Below are positions 17,301 to 24,625 of a DNA stretch of 64,000 bases, piece by piece (the first letter of the stretch is position 1; every line of letters starts with the position of its first letter). Location of the stretch: the NCBI GenBank assembly GCA_021829515.1, contig JAKBPM010000003.1, positions 25,578-89,577 of the forward strand. The letters are read 5' to 3'. A program made the translations under genes and the position numbers. A model generated the notes under the pieces. That model did not search any database and was not told the origin of the DNA. It saw nothing but the letters and a program-made list of their open reading frames with translations. Origin of the DNA: Nitrospirota bacterium (GTDB taxonomy: Bacteria > Nitrospirota_A > Leptospirillia > Leptospirillales > Leptospirillaceae).

Positions 17301-17434
17301 TTCGAGCCCCCATGGCCCTTGTTGTCATGGGGGGGCTTCTGTCTTCCATGTTGCTGACGTTGTTTGTCGTTCCGGTTGCATATGATTGTTTTGCCCGCTG
17401 GAATTTTTTCTCAAAAGATGAACTGAAGCCGTAA
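14360..17434 (+). CDS. RND superfamily efflux permease (AcrB/MexB-like, HAE1)
   Basis: A 1024-residue inner-membrane drug/proton antiporter. The first helix (FAIKRPVTTLIIFIALIASG), the periplasmic porter domains and the second set of helices give the usual 12-TM plan. TM4 carries the proton-relay acidic pair in VVGILVDDAIVVLENIHRH, and the late GLIILFGLVAKNAILMVDYT is the matching TM10 motif. The preferred start is ATG 14360 behind GGAGG (short spacing); ATG 14333 is possible. No membrane-fusion or outer-membrane partner lies beside it. A lipoprotein follows 33 bp later. The EmrA/TolC pair at 61-63 kb belongs to another pump. Confidence 0.93.
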   Translation: MFLSTFAIKRPVTTLIIFIALIASGVFSYLSLGRNLFPRVSFPILSVTYLVPGVSSKVLEKTVVPPVEEALSSLPGLKHLHVVSVPGVVSLTAIFSEHTDPRLIYPRLQEKVEGVAPSLPSGTPPPIISVVNPTSLPLLWVILPIPDSMDTRVVSDWAMANLVSPIRKLSGVGDVKPIFPPREVVHVRMHRKDLRKYLIPVTSVLESLKKVGLSIPAGTMTSGKEEIMVETLDSESTIPSLSALPVPKGNGGTVPLADIATISVGPIRETEVFRIDGARAIGIRVFKKKGADGLFLSEQIQKIIHETRTVFSVSGTKGQSIELHPVIRMDRSEMVRKNNRELLETLLFGGSLTVIVIWIFLGSFKTTLIASVSIPSSVIATFLMMKLSHFSLNNMTMLGLSLVVGILVDDAIVVLENIHRHLKMGKPFDLAVSDGVGEIGMAVMATTFSIVSVFAPVAFMHGIIGKFFFEFGLTVSFAVLVSMLVSLSLIPVLMKIAPGAGLKQISSRSLDKKMDSLLSVYRSFLAKALDHPWTVAGVGGASIAVAAVIFYLLGADLVPRTDDGAYVVRMTAGESSSIAFSKKTFEDVASKIRQQKGIESVFYQIGNSYGGSTNRGYFYVLMKPLSTRKTSEETSIADLRRLLLSYPGISFSIDHLSPLGGSGTDVPIQIILQGPDRKTLDDLGVSLHRYLAKTDGFVDITIREGERQKLLAVVPQKNLPPGIGARELGGTLHLYLSGVDTGWARVHGQSIPVHLSMSPPDLSSPSDLASLPVMTSTGRVIFLGDVAKVESEVQFKRRVRDDRMPSVTLESNLAGNFPLKTALDKINQWKKAHLSGDYHLRFGGSGDVMNNAIGSFMMAIGLAIVAVFMVLSSQFESFIQPFIITLSIPVSLSGAALALYLTGNSLNIMSAMGLIILFGLVAKNAILMVDYTNTLRKRGYSRRDALLSACPVRLRPVLMTTVAMVAGMSPMALGFGSGGPLRAPMALVVMGGLLSSMLLTLFVVPVAYDCFARWNFFSKDELKP

Positions 17435-17467
17435 AATAATTTCGATTGCTTGATGAAGGAGATTTGG

Positions 17468-18094
17468 ATGCGATTTCGTCTGGGAAATCTTAAATGGAGT
17501 TTTTTTTCTGTTGTTGTTTTGGCTGGAGCAGTTCTTCTATCTGGGTGCCAGACTGTGAAAAAGACGACAACCCTGACCTCCCTCGGGTTAACTCCGGATG
17601 CAGCACCGAACGGGGTTATCGTCAGGGTCATCAATCGCTTTTTCAATCCGAAGGTGATCCCTTACGAATTTCCTTATACGATTGTTCTCGATCCATCCCA
17701 TCCCTTTGTTATTCACTGCGAACATAACCGTGTCGTGAAGGTGCCGGACCAGTACAAGTCTGTCGTGATCCGTTTCATCGGCAGGAGCAATGGCTATATT
17801 CAGGCGGTGGAGTTCAAGTGGGTCGACTGGGAAGGACATATTACCAGACGGTATTTCTTCCATCAGGACGTCGACAAGTTTCTGCATGTGCTTTCACCGG
17901 TGCCTGTTGATTCTGCAAAAGGTTTCGGAATGGGCAACTATCTGAACGGGTGTACGGATCCTCTTTTGATTGTGACTGTTGATGCCTATCCGGGAGTGGT
18001 CAATGAGTTCAACTTCCTCGGAGATTTCATCGAGAAAGTCCTTTATCCGCAAAACCCGCTGAAAGCGTTTTCTTTTGTCAGATTGTCAAAATAG
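17468..18094 (+). CDS. hypothetical lipoprotein downstream of the RND pump
   Basis: A 208-residue protein with a lipoprotein signal (VVVLAGAVLLSGC). ATG 17468 is preceded by AAGGAG. The mature part is beta-rich and has two more cysteines (VIHCEHN and LNGCTDP) that could form a disulfide. I do not recognise a family. Its position 33 bp after the RND gene suggests co-expression and perhaps a role around that pump, but nothing in the sequence proves it. The fur-like gene starts 27 bp after its stop. Confidence 0.6.
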   Translation: MRFRLGNLKWSFFSVVVLAGAVLLSGCQTVKKTTTLTSLGLTPDAAPNGVIVRVINRFFNPKVIPYEFPYTIVLDPSHPFVIHCEHNRVVKVPDQYKSVVIRFIGRSNGYIQAVEFKWVDWEGHITRRYFFHQDVDKFLHVLSPVPVDSAKGFGMGNYLNGCTDPLLIVTVDAYPGVVNEFNFLGDFIEKVLYPQNPLKAFSFVRLSK

Positions 18095-18121
18095 AGACTG
18101 AATATTTCAGAAAGGAAGTTC

Positions 18122-18640
18122 ATGGCGTCCGATGGAAGGTCAAAGCGTTTTTCTTATGAGGATATGACGGCACTCCTGGCAGAAAAAGGTTGTCGTCTGA
18201 CGGAGCAGAGAAATATCATCCTGAAATCTCTCCTCTCGTTTCCTCTGACCTTCTCTCCGATGGATCTGGAAAAACGCCTGATGAAAACGGATCCTGCTTT
18301 GGGGCGTGCAACGATTTTCCGTGCAATTGATCTTTTCCTTGAAATGGGTATCCTTGAAAAAATTCATAGGGAGTCGGGGGATGATGTCTATCTTGTCGGC
18401 TCTGTCGGACATCACCATCATTTAATCTGTCGTGTCTGTGGTGAGATTCGGGATATCAATTTTTGCCCGTTTGAAGAGGGTATTCATGAGATCATGAGAA
18501 AAGAAGGGTATTCGGAGGGATATCACCGGATTGAGATCGAAGGGATTTGCGGGGTGTGCAAAAAGGTTTCTGAAAAAACGCAGGACGAGGCTGAGGGTGG
18601 GTTAAGGTCCCATGGCGGTAAAGTGAGGCAACTCCATTGA
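18122..18640 (+). CDS. Fur-family metal-responsive transcriptional regulator
   Basis: A 172-residue protein with the whole Fur plan. The N-terminal winged helix spans CRLTEQRNIIL to ATIFRAIDLFLEMGIL. The dimerisation part has HHHHLICRVCGEIRDI, and a second cysteine pair CGVC follows near the end. The histidine cluster and the two C-x-x-C pairs are the zinc/regulatory metal sites. It binds DNA as a dimer when loaded with metal; whether Fe, Zn or another metal is sensed cannot be told. The start ATG 18122 follows AAAGGAA. It lies inside a run of envelope genes (RND pump, lipoproteins), which it may control, though I found no clear palindromic operator. Confidence 0.88.
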   Translation: MASDGRSKRFSYEDMTALLAEKGCRLTEQRNIILKSLLSFPLTFSPMDLEKRLMKTDPALGRATIFRAIDLFLEMGILEKIHRESGDDVYLVGSVGHHHHLICRVCGEIRDINFCPFEEGIHEIMRKEGYSEGYHRIEIEGICGVCKKVSEKTQDEAEGGLRSHGGKVRQLH

Positions 18641-18727
18641 GCCAAGATAGAGGCCGAAGATCAGGAGTATGACAAGACCAACAATCATCAGAGCACTGTT
18701 TTTGAGGGGTTTCCTAGGGGTAGACAT
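18602..18727 (-). CDS. possible 41-residue membrane peptide
   Basis: On the minus strand ATG 18727 opens a frame MSTPRKPLKNSALMIVGLV with one clear transmembrane helix and the ending GSMELPHFTAMGP. It fills the gap between fur and the next lipoprotein, overlapping fur's 3' end by 39 bp. No Shine-Dalgarno site precedes it, and its start collides with the ATG of the opposite-strand gene. A basic N-terminus before a helix is what a small inner-membrane protein looks like, but it may be chance. Confidence 0.3.
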   Translation of the reverse strand: MSTPRKPLKNSALMIVGLVILLIFGLYLGSMELPHFTAMGP

Positions 18728-19151
18728 GGTGAGAATTCTATGGCGTTTTGTATTCGGAGTCAAGCGAAAATCCTCTGGAATGCTTTCAGGGATTCCTTTT
18801 TCTGCCGCTCTTTCTGTCTTGACGTTTTTTCTTGTTCTTGGTTGCTCAACAGAGGGCCCTGCTCCCATTTCCGTCTCAAAGGTTACTCCAACCACTCTCC
18901 GTTTTGACGGGGACCCCGTTCCCACACTGATCCCTACAACCAATCTGTACCTTTTTCTGAACTCTGACCGTCCCCTGTATTTTTCCGATGGTCAGTATTT
19001 TCAGTCCTACAAGGGCCACTGGTTTTCTTCAAACGGTCTGGAAGGGCCATGGATGCCTTGTGAGGTGATGGACCTGCCAGATCTCCTGAGAAGTGTTCCT
19101 CCTGAATACTATTATGACAACTTTCCATCACAGCTAAAGAAAGACCGATAG
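18726..19151 (+). CDS. hypothetical lipoprotein with Tyr/Trp-rich C-terminus
   Basis: A protein of 141 residues from ATG 18726 (AGGGG 5 bp upstream); ATG 18780 would give a shorter signal without the basic KRK. The lipobox is LVLGC at about 37-41. The mature part ends in an aromatic motif: DRPLYFSDGQYFQSYKGHWF, then GLEGPW. This tyrosine-tryptophan pattern (YFSDGQYFQ...W) recurs in small envelope proteins of unknown role. No enzyme motif is visible. It sits between the fur-like gene and the caspase-like lipoprotein, all on the same strand. Confidence 0.6.
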   Translation: MVRILWRFVFGVKRKSSGMLSGIPFSAALSVLTFFLVLGCSTEGPAPISVSKVTPTTLRFDGDPVPTLIPTTNLYLFLNSDRPLYFSDGQYFQSYKGHWFSSNGLEGPWMPCEVMDLPDLLRSVPPEYYYDNFPSQLKKDR

Positions 19152-19195
19152 CCTGTCGATCAGACAAGCTTTCTGTCGTGAGCCAGGGAGGATAA

Positions 19196-20725
19196 ATGCT
19201 TTTTCCTGCCTTAGCCGGACATCTTTTTTTGAGGCGTTTTTTTTCTGTGTCTGAAGCGAGCGTTCCCATCCCGTCGCCAAGAAGACTTCTCCGTTGTTTT
19301 CTGTTCATTCTGCTTCTATCGGGGTGCACCACTCTTCCGAACGGTCTGACTCACTCTGAAGTTCAGTCGCTGCTTCTTCATAAAAAATATAAGACACTGT
19401 TCCTGTTATCCAGAAAAAATGCCATGAAAGGAGATCCCGAGTCCGAATTCATTCAGGGCTATTTGAGTGAGTATGGGCTGGGAACGGCTGTTGATCCGAA
19501 AGAGGCCGTTTCCTGGTATAAAAAGGCTGCCTCCAAGGGGAACAGTGAAGCAATGAATAATCTGGGCATCATGTACAGCCATGGCCTTGGCGTCAATGAA
19601 CGTGATCGGCGGGCGATTTATTGGTTTACCCGTTCAGCTCGTCTGAATAACCCTGCTGGATACAACAACCTGGCGCTCCTCATGGAGGAAATAGGTGGTC
19701 CCGGGGATAAAAAGCGTGCCGTCCGTTACTTTCTCCGCGCGGCAAAGGACGGGGATCCCGATGCGATGAATAATCTGGGTCTTGTCTATATGCGGGGCGA
19801 TGGTACTGCTGTCGATCGGGAAAAGGCACGATTCTGGTTTCAAAAGGCGGCGGACCATGGGCTTTCCGAGGCTCGGAAAAATATCGATTTCTTGCGGTCG
19901 GGGGGCTCTGATTCCTATGACACAAAATCTGGCACGCCGGGTAGCTTCCCTCGAGGTTCAAGGCCTGTGGAAAGCTGGATTCGCAGGCTTGACGGGAATC
20001 ATGCAGTCAAGCGTCACAAGGACTGGGTTGCTGTTGTCATTGGTGTCGACCGTTATCTTATCAACGGAGTGCCATCAGCAGAGTTTGCTGATAATGACGC
20101 AGAATCCGTTGCGGGTCTTCTGAAAAAGATGGGTTGGTCGACGGTTTTACTGGAAAATGAGCATGCCAGCTACTTTTCAATCAAAAACAGAATCCTCGTC
20201 TGGAAGGGGTATCCGCTTCGACGGTTTCTGATTTATTTTTCGGGCCATGGAACCCTGTCTCCATCGGGAACTCCCGGTCTTGCCCCTTCGGATATTCTTC
20301 CGTCGGGGGCGGGTGCGATCCCGTTGAAAACGCTGAAAGGCTGGATCAGCCAATCTGCGTCAAAGAAGAAGTATTTGATAATTGATGCCTGTTTTGCAGG
20401 CGGAAAGAGATTTTTCTTCCCGAAGGGGACTCGGCCATTGATAGCGGTTCGCGATCAGTCGCCGGAACCAGCGGATCTTCTTGAGATGGATGCCTCGGAA
20501 AGGCACCAGGAAAGCCACGTTGATCCTGCCAGTCGACATGGTCTGTTTACGGAGGTTTTTCTGGAGGGAGTCCGAAAGCATCTGCCCACTCCGAGATGGG
20601 GTGACGTCTCAAGGGAGCTGTTGTTCCAGTTGCCATTTGAGGCGAGATCGGAAGGGTTTGATCAAAACCCTTCCATCCGGCCGGATCATTCCCCCCTGCT
20701 GGCGGGATATATTGGCGGCCCTTAA
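19196..20725 (+). CDS. lipoprotein with Sel1 repeats and caspase-like (peptidase C14) domain
   Basis: A 509-residue fusion, start ATG 19196 behind GGAGG. A lipoprotein signal ends at LLLSGC (Cys44). Residues about 75-225 are Sel1/TPR-like repeats (DPKEAVSWYKKAASKGNSEA, AMNNLGLVYMRGDGTAVD). After a linker, residues about 275-500 form a caspase/metacaspase fold: WVAVVIGVDRYL opens it, His351 in YFSGHG and Cys399 in IIDACFAGG are the catalytic dyad. It should be an envelope-anchored cysteine protease, probably cutting after Arg/Lys as metacaspases do, with the repeats holding a partner. Both catalytic residues are intact. Its neighbours are lipoproteins, a Fur-type regulator and, convergent, a secreted kelch protein. 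Confidence 0.85.
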   Translation: MLFPALAGHLFLRRFFSVSEASVPIPSPRRLLRCFLFILLLSGCTTLPNGLTHSEVQSLLLHKKYKTLFLLSRKNAMKGDPESEFIQGYLSEYGLGTAVDPKEAVSWYKKAASKGNSEAMNNLGIMYSHGLGVNERDRRAIYWFTRSARLNNPAGYNNLALLMEEIGGPGDKKRAVRYFLRAAKDGDPDAMNNLGLVYMRGDGTAVDREKARFWFQKAADHGLSEARKNIDFLRSGGSDSYDTKSGTPGSFPRGSRPVESWIRRLDGNHAVKRHKDWVAVVIGVDRYLINGVPSAEFADNDAESVAGLLKKMGWSTVLLENEHASYFSIKNRILVWKGYPLRRFLIYFSGHGTLSPSGTPGLAPSDILPSGAGAIPLKTLKGWISQSASKKKYLIIDACFAGGKRFFFPKGTRPLIAVRDQSPEPADLLEMDASERHQESHVDPASRHGLFTEVFLEGVRKHLPTPRWGDVSRELLFQLPFEARSEGFDQNPSIRPDHSPLLAGYIGGP

Positions 20726-20739
20726 TAAATACGCGGGAT

Positions 20740-22338
20740 CTACTTTAAAAAAGTGACGGACCCGATCGAGTTTCCTCCAGCGTCCTCTCCTCCGACAAGC
20801 ATGACTCTTCCGTCAGGGAGAAGTGCCGCGCCGAGTTCTTTTCTTTTTGTAATGTCGGGACGGAGCCTGCTGTTCCAGCTGTTGCTTCCGGGATCATAGA
20901 TGTCGAGTTTGTCGAGAACTCCGTTTCTGTTGAACCCGTCGGCCATAAGGACCTTCCCGTCTGGAAGGAGAATGGCTGTCGCATAGAGTCTGGGTGTCGG
21001 GGATGGCTGGATCTTCTTTCCCCAGACCCGGGATATTGGGTCATAGATGTTCCCTGTTCCGGAAATCCCATTCTGCCCTTCGAATCCTCCCATAAAAAGA
21101 ACCTGCCCATTGCTCAGGAGAACACCAGTGCCGCCCATTCTGCTTTCGGGTGCTGAAGGGAGTGTTTTCCATTTCCCTGTCCGTATCGAATACTCTTCTG
21201 TTAAAGCAAGAAATCCTGAGTCGGATTGCCCTCCAATGACCAGAACATTTCCATTGGGCAATGAAACGGCAACCGCGCCCATTCTTGGAACGGGATCAGG
21301 CGCAATCCTGTTCCATTGTCCTGTTTTTGGTGAGTAAATAAAGGCTTCCTTGAGGATGCCCGTGCTGTTGAATCCACCAGAGAGGAAGATCCTGTTCCCG
21401 GGGAGTGGGGCTGCAGCGGTATAGGAAACCGGCAGCGGGTAATCCGGGATGGTTTTCTCCCACCGGTTGGTGAAGGGACTGAAGACCTCAACGGTTCCGA
21501 CGATCCCCGGAGCGGCCTCTCCACCAATAGAAACGACCCGACCATCTGACAGGGTCACAAGCGCCCCTGAATCTCTTGGGACCGAAAGAGGTTGTCCTGA
21601 TATTCTCTGGTTTCCGAGCGGAGGGGCGTAATGGGAGAACTCCCTGATGATTTTTTGTGCCAGTGTGCGAGCCTTGTTGGAGTTTGGAGCATCTGTCGTT
21701 TCAAGCAATCCCCTCGAAAGATAGGATGTTGCAAGGATTGCCGGAGACCATTGGCTGCAGAGCGGAATCTTCTTTCCCCAATTCAAACCGTCGGCCTCTC
21801 CGTCAGAGAGATCTTCCACAATGGCCCAGGCGATCAGCCCTGAGGTCACGCCACCGATGGAGATTTTTGAAATGGCCTGTCCGATCAGTTTTTCCTCGGT
21901 GTTTTCTTCCTCCCGGCTTTTGGCTGTTCTGAGTATTCCTGCGTACTGTTCCGTTGCGTGGAGATCTTTGAGGGAAGACAAAACCCCTATCTGGAGATTT
22001 TGGACCGGTTTTTTGAGGAAGGCTGACAGAAATGGCTTGTAGGGTTTGTTTTGACAGGTGGAAGGAGACTGTATTGGCAGGATGATTCTGGCAGGGAAGA
22101 TGGATCGGGGTACCTGCAAGGAGAATCGACCATGTTCATCGATCCTGCCCCTGATTTCTCCCGGACGGCTTTTTTTGTTCCCAGTATCTGAAATGTGGCG
22201 AATGGTAACTGTTCCGGATCGTTCAAGAAGCGTTTGTCCTGATACGAGAACTGTGTCTTCCGAAAAGGCCGGTTGCTGGAAAAGGAATGTGGACAGTGAT
22301 ACACAGAAGAGAAGGGGGAGTCGATAAAAGCGGGCCAT
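20740..22338 (-). CDS. secreted kelch-repeat (beta-propeller) protein
   Basis: A 532-residue protein with a signal peptide (MARFYRLPLLFCVSLSTFLF, cleaved near AFS). ATG 22338 has GGAG upstream and is preferred to ATG 22365. The first 240 residues are a front domain with a carboxypeptidase-like beta module (GEIRGRIDEHGRFSL) and a helical part. Residues about 260-530 are kelch repeats of the pattern DGRVVSIGGEA, NGNVLVIGGQ, NGQVLFMGGF, DGKVLMADGF and DGRVMLVGGED, enough for a six- or seven-blade propeller. The function is not known; such propellers often bind protein or sugar. It converges on the caspase-like gene with only 14 bp between the stops. Confidence 0.8.
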   Translation of the reverse strand: MARFYRLPLLFCVSLSTFLFQQPAFSEDTVLVSGQTLLERSGTVTIRHISDTGNKKSRPGEIRGRIDEHGRFSLQVPRSIFPARIILPIQSPSTCQNKPYKPFLSAFLKKPVQNLQIGVLSSLKDLHATEQYAGILRTAKSREEENTEEKLIGQAISKISIGGVTSGLIAWAIVEDLSDGEADGLNWGKKIPLCSQWSPAILATSYLSRGLLETTDAPNSNKARTLAQKIIREFSHYAPPLGNQRISGQPLSVPRDSGALVTLSDGRVVSIGGEAAPGIVGTVEVFSPFTNRWEKTIPDYPLPVSYTAAAPLPGNRIFLSGGFNSTGILKEAFIYSPKTGQWNRIAPDPVPRMGAVAVSLPNGNVLVIGGQSDSGFLALTEEYSIRTGKWKTLPSAPESRMGGTGVLLSNGQVLFMGGFEGQNGISGTGNIYDPISRVWGKKIQPSPTPRLYATAILLPDGKVLMADGFNRNGVLDKLDIYDPGSNSWNSRLRPDITKRKELGAALLPDGRVMLVGGEDAGGNSIGSVTFLK

Positions 22339-22496
22339 CAAATGTCTCCAGTAAGGTCTGTTCATCCATCAGAACGATTGGAAAACGATTCTGAAGATCT
22401 TTTATCAGTTTTTTTGAGCTAATTGAGATTGATTATTGAATTCGATTCTATCGTTCAGCGCTGGATTTTGTCAAATCGTTGAGCTTGGGTATCGGG

Positions 22497-23282
22497 TCAC
22501 AATGATCTGTATTGACCCCCTTCAAGGATGATCCTGATTCGGTCTCCTGACTTGAGTCCCCATCTCTTTTGGGCGGATCCTTCCCGTTGAAAGATTTCAA
22601 GCCAGCCCGAGCTATTGATAAGGATTCCCACATCTCCAACGGGTACATCCTGATAAAATCGTACATAGGGTACAGGAATTGGTGCATCAGGTAGAGTGAT
22701 CTCTTTCGGTGGATCACTGATGTGATATCCAAGGAGAATATTTCCAAAGTGATCAACATTCCAGATCCGGCACATTCCTGATGGAGTGGGGTCCGATGAC
22801 CTTGCCAGCATTTCTGGAGACAGAATCTTGCCGCAAGCTGTTCCCTTTTTTGCCAGAACCTGTTCGATGAGAGCCTTCGCAAAGAGATCTCTCCCCTGGA
22901 ATGTCGGAGATCTTTCTTCGGCAGGTTGAAATTCAAGATAAGGGATTCTTCTGAACGACAGGTTGGGGAACCACTCATTCATTAATGAGGGCAGTCCATT
23001 GTCAGGAAGAAAGATCCATCCGAATGGAGAATGGATTTGAATCGGCATCCTGTCGGATCCAACTCCTGGATCCACGATGACCAGGTGAAAGCTTTCCGGC
23101 GGAAACCATGTGATGGTGTCTTTTAGAAACGGAAGGGCGTTGCATGGCTCGAACATATCGAGTTCGTGCGTCAGGTCAATAATGGTGGCATTGGGGAGAG
23201 AGGAGAGGAGGACGCCTTTTATTGCGCCTGTGTAGGGGTCTTTTGTTCCAAAATCTGTTGACAGGGTGATGATTGGGTTCAC
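22497..23282 (-). CDS. SAM hydroxide adenosyltransferase (DUF62, SAM hydrolase)
   Basis: A 261-residue member of the DUF62 family, relatives of fluorinase/chlorinase, which cleave S-adenosylmethionine with hydroxide to give adenosine and methionine. Visible are the SAM-binding start ITLSTDFGTKDPYTGAIKG, the loop VDPGVGSDR, and the C-terminal GDRIRI. The start GTG 23282 (GAGGA upstream) overlaps the stop of the methyltransferase-like gene by 4 bp (GTGA); a TTG at 23324 would give a longer form without a good site. The coupling with a methyltransferase-like membrane protein is notable, since both would act on SAM. Confidence 0.85.
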   Translation of the reverse strand: MNPIITLSTDFGTKDPYTGAIKGVLLSSLPNATIIDLTHELDMFEPCNALPFLKDTITWFPPESFHLVIVDPGVGSDRMPIQIHSPFGWIFLPDNGLPSLMNEWFPNLSFRRIPYLEFQPAEERSPTFQGRDLFAKALIEQVLAKKGTACGKILSPEMLARSSDPTPSGMCRIWNVDHFGNILLGYHISDPPKEITLPDAPIPVPYVRFYQDVPVGDVGILINSSGWLEIFQREGSAQKRWGLKSGDRIRIILEGGQYRSL

Positions 23283-23995
23283 TGGTTCCTCGTAGATGGG
23301 GTTTTTCTGTAGTAAAGATAGCAAACGCCTGTCAGTGCGATGCCGGCAGCAAAGCCTTTCCAGAAAGATTGGGTATTTCCTCCAAGAATGAACCCGGAGA
23401 ATCCGCCAAGAAAAGAGATATTCAGGAATTCGCTCCGAATTCCTGATGATATGTTTGACTTCTGCTTTTCGTCAAAGGGGTGGAGAAGGCGACACAGATT
23501 GTGTCTGCTGGGGATAAATCCGGGGACGGTGGTCTTGTAACGGTCAAACTCCGGAAACTGACCTGAAAGGAACTGGTCTTCATAATGTGCGAGAAAAAGA
23601 ATAAATGGAATGGCAAGAAAAAGAATGATTACCGCAGAGACAGGGGAGTTCATTGGTGCGAGTGAGATCAGGATGAGAATGGATCCTGCATGAATGGGAT
23701 GCCTGATTGCTCCATAAAGGCCTCCTGATTCAAGTGTGGCGGCTTTTGGCAGCGATCTCCAGACAATGTCGGAGCCCAGTATGGATGCTCCGGAGACTCT
23801 CAGCCAGAGCCCTGCAAGGTAAAGTGACATGAGTATGCTGTAGGAAAGGTGCAGTGTCATGACGGTGAGTGAGCCTGCACGATCGAGAAGCAATGCGATG
23901 ACAGGGTGAGGGTATAGCGTATTGATTTTCCATAATCCGGCAAAAAGAAGGAGAAGAATCGGAACTCTTCCCTGATAAAAGATATTGGCTATCAT
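23279..23995 (-). CDS. membrane methyltransferase-like protein (isoprenylcysteine/PEMT type)
   Basis: A 238-residue protein with about five hydrophobic segments. The motif LYGAIRHPIHAGSILI followed about 55 residues later by EDQFLSGQFPEFDRYK is the cofactor-binding hallmark of the ICMT/PEMT family (RHP ... EE/ED...Y). A SAM-dependent methylation of a lipid or prenyl substrate in the inner membrane is thus likely; the substrate is not known. The C-terminal 60 residues add a further hydrophobic pair (SFLGGFSGFILGG and later). The start ATG 23995 is chosen because the 115 open codons upstream show no domain and include a repeat. It is translationally coupled to the SAM hydrolase. Confidence 0.65.
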   Translation of the reverse strand: MIANIFYQGRVPILLLLFAGLWKINTLYPHPVIALLLDRAGSLTVMTLHLSYSILMSLYLAGLWLRVSGASILGSDIVWRSLPKAATLESGGLYGAIRHPIHAGSILILISLAPMNSPVSAVIILFLAIPFILFLAHYEDQFLSGQFPEFDRYKTTVPGFIPSRHNLCRLLHPFDEKQKSNISSGIRSEFLNISFLGGFSGFILGGNTQSFWKGFAAGIALTGVCYLYYRKTPSTRNQ

Positions 23996-24625
23996 TATTT
24001 TCCCGGAGTTGCTTTGAGTTGTTTGTTCTTTTTCTTGGCCGCATCCCATTGCCGGAAATCTGTCTTCGGGGAGAACGTCGTCATGTGATCCGGAAAACGA
24101 TTGCGAACACGTCTGGCCGAAGCCGTTTTCAGAAGGAAGTTTCGGGGCGAGGGCTTTTCGCCGATGCTTTGTCATCAAAACGGTATTCAGCTTGAGAGAA
24201 CAGATGGCTTGAGACTTTGAACTATTTGTTGAGCTTTCTGTGGCCAAGGGTAGCATGCCCACATGGAGAGCGGCAACCGATTTCGTGCCTGTCTTGCTCT
24301 CCGAGAAGAAAGATTCTTCCTCCTCATTGATCGGACTCAACAGTTCATCGCCAGCGCCAAAAAGACCATTTTTACTTTTGGAAGCGCCGGGTTCCGCCGA
24401 TCAGAGATAGTCCTGGTTCGGGTACATTCATCATGATGGATTGTTGCTGACTTGTTTTTTAGTGATTGTTATTATTTGCATTTGTTTCGATTTGGTTTCA
24501 ATGGCAGAGCTCGTTGTTTCTTTTTTTTGAATGTGTCTTGAAAGGGCTTTATTTTCACTTCTTTTTGAGATATGATTAAAAGATTCCAAGCCGTAGAATG
24601 CGGCGAGCAGGGGGGTCCATTTCGA
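23996..24625. other. 630-bp region between the methyltransferase-like gene and rpsA
   Basis: No recognisable gene. The minus frame of the methyltransferase is open as far as 24340, but its composition and the lack of any motif argue against coding. The stretch holds a hairpin repeat (24089-24130). Beyond 24440 it is AT-rich with several T-runs, the likely promoter region of rpsA. An ATG at 24572 is in frame with rpsA but lacks a ribosome-binding site. Confidence 0.4.
24089..24130 (+). repeat. hairpin repeat GGAAAACG...CGTTTTC, copy 1
   Basis: TCCGGAAAACGATTGCGAAC ... AGCCGTTTTC recurs at 53066-53110 with about 80% identity, apart from one extra A there. GGAAAACG and CGTTTTC are complementary and can form a stem around a 27-nt loop. 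Both copies lie outside known coding sequence. Confidence 0.55.

Noticed and set aside
23996..24340. 115-codon N-terminal extension of the methyltransferase-like protein
   Set aside because: The extension has no domain, includes a repeat found elsewhere, and ATG 23995 begins just before the first membrane segment.
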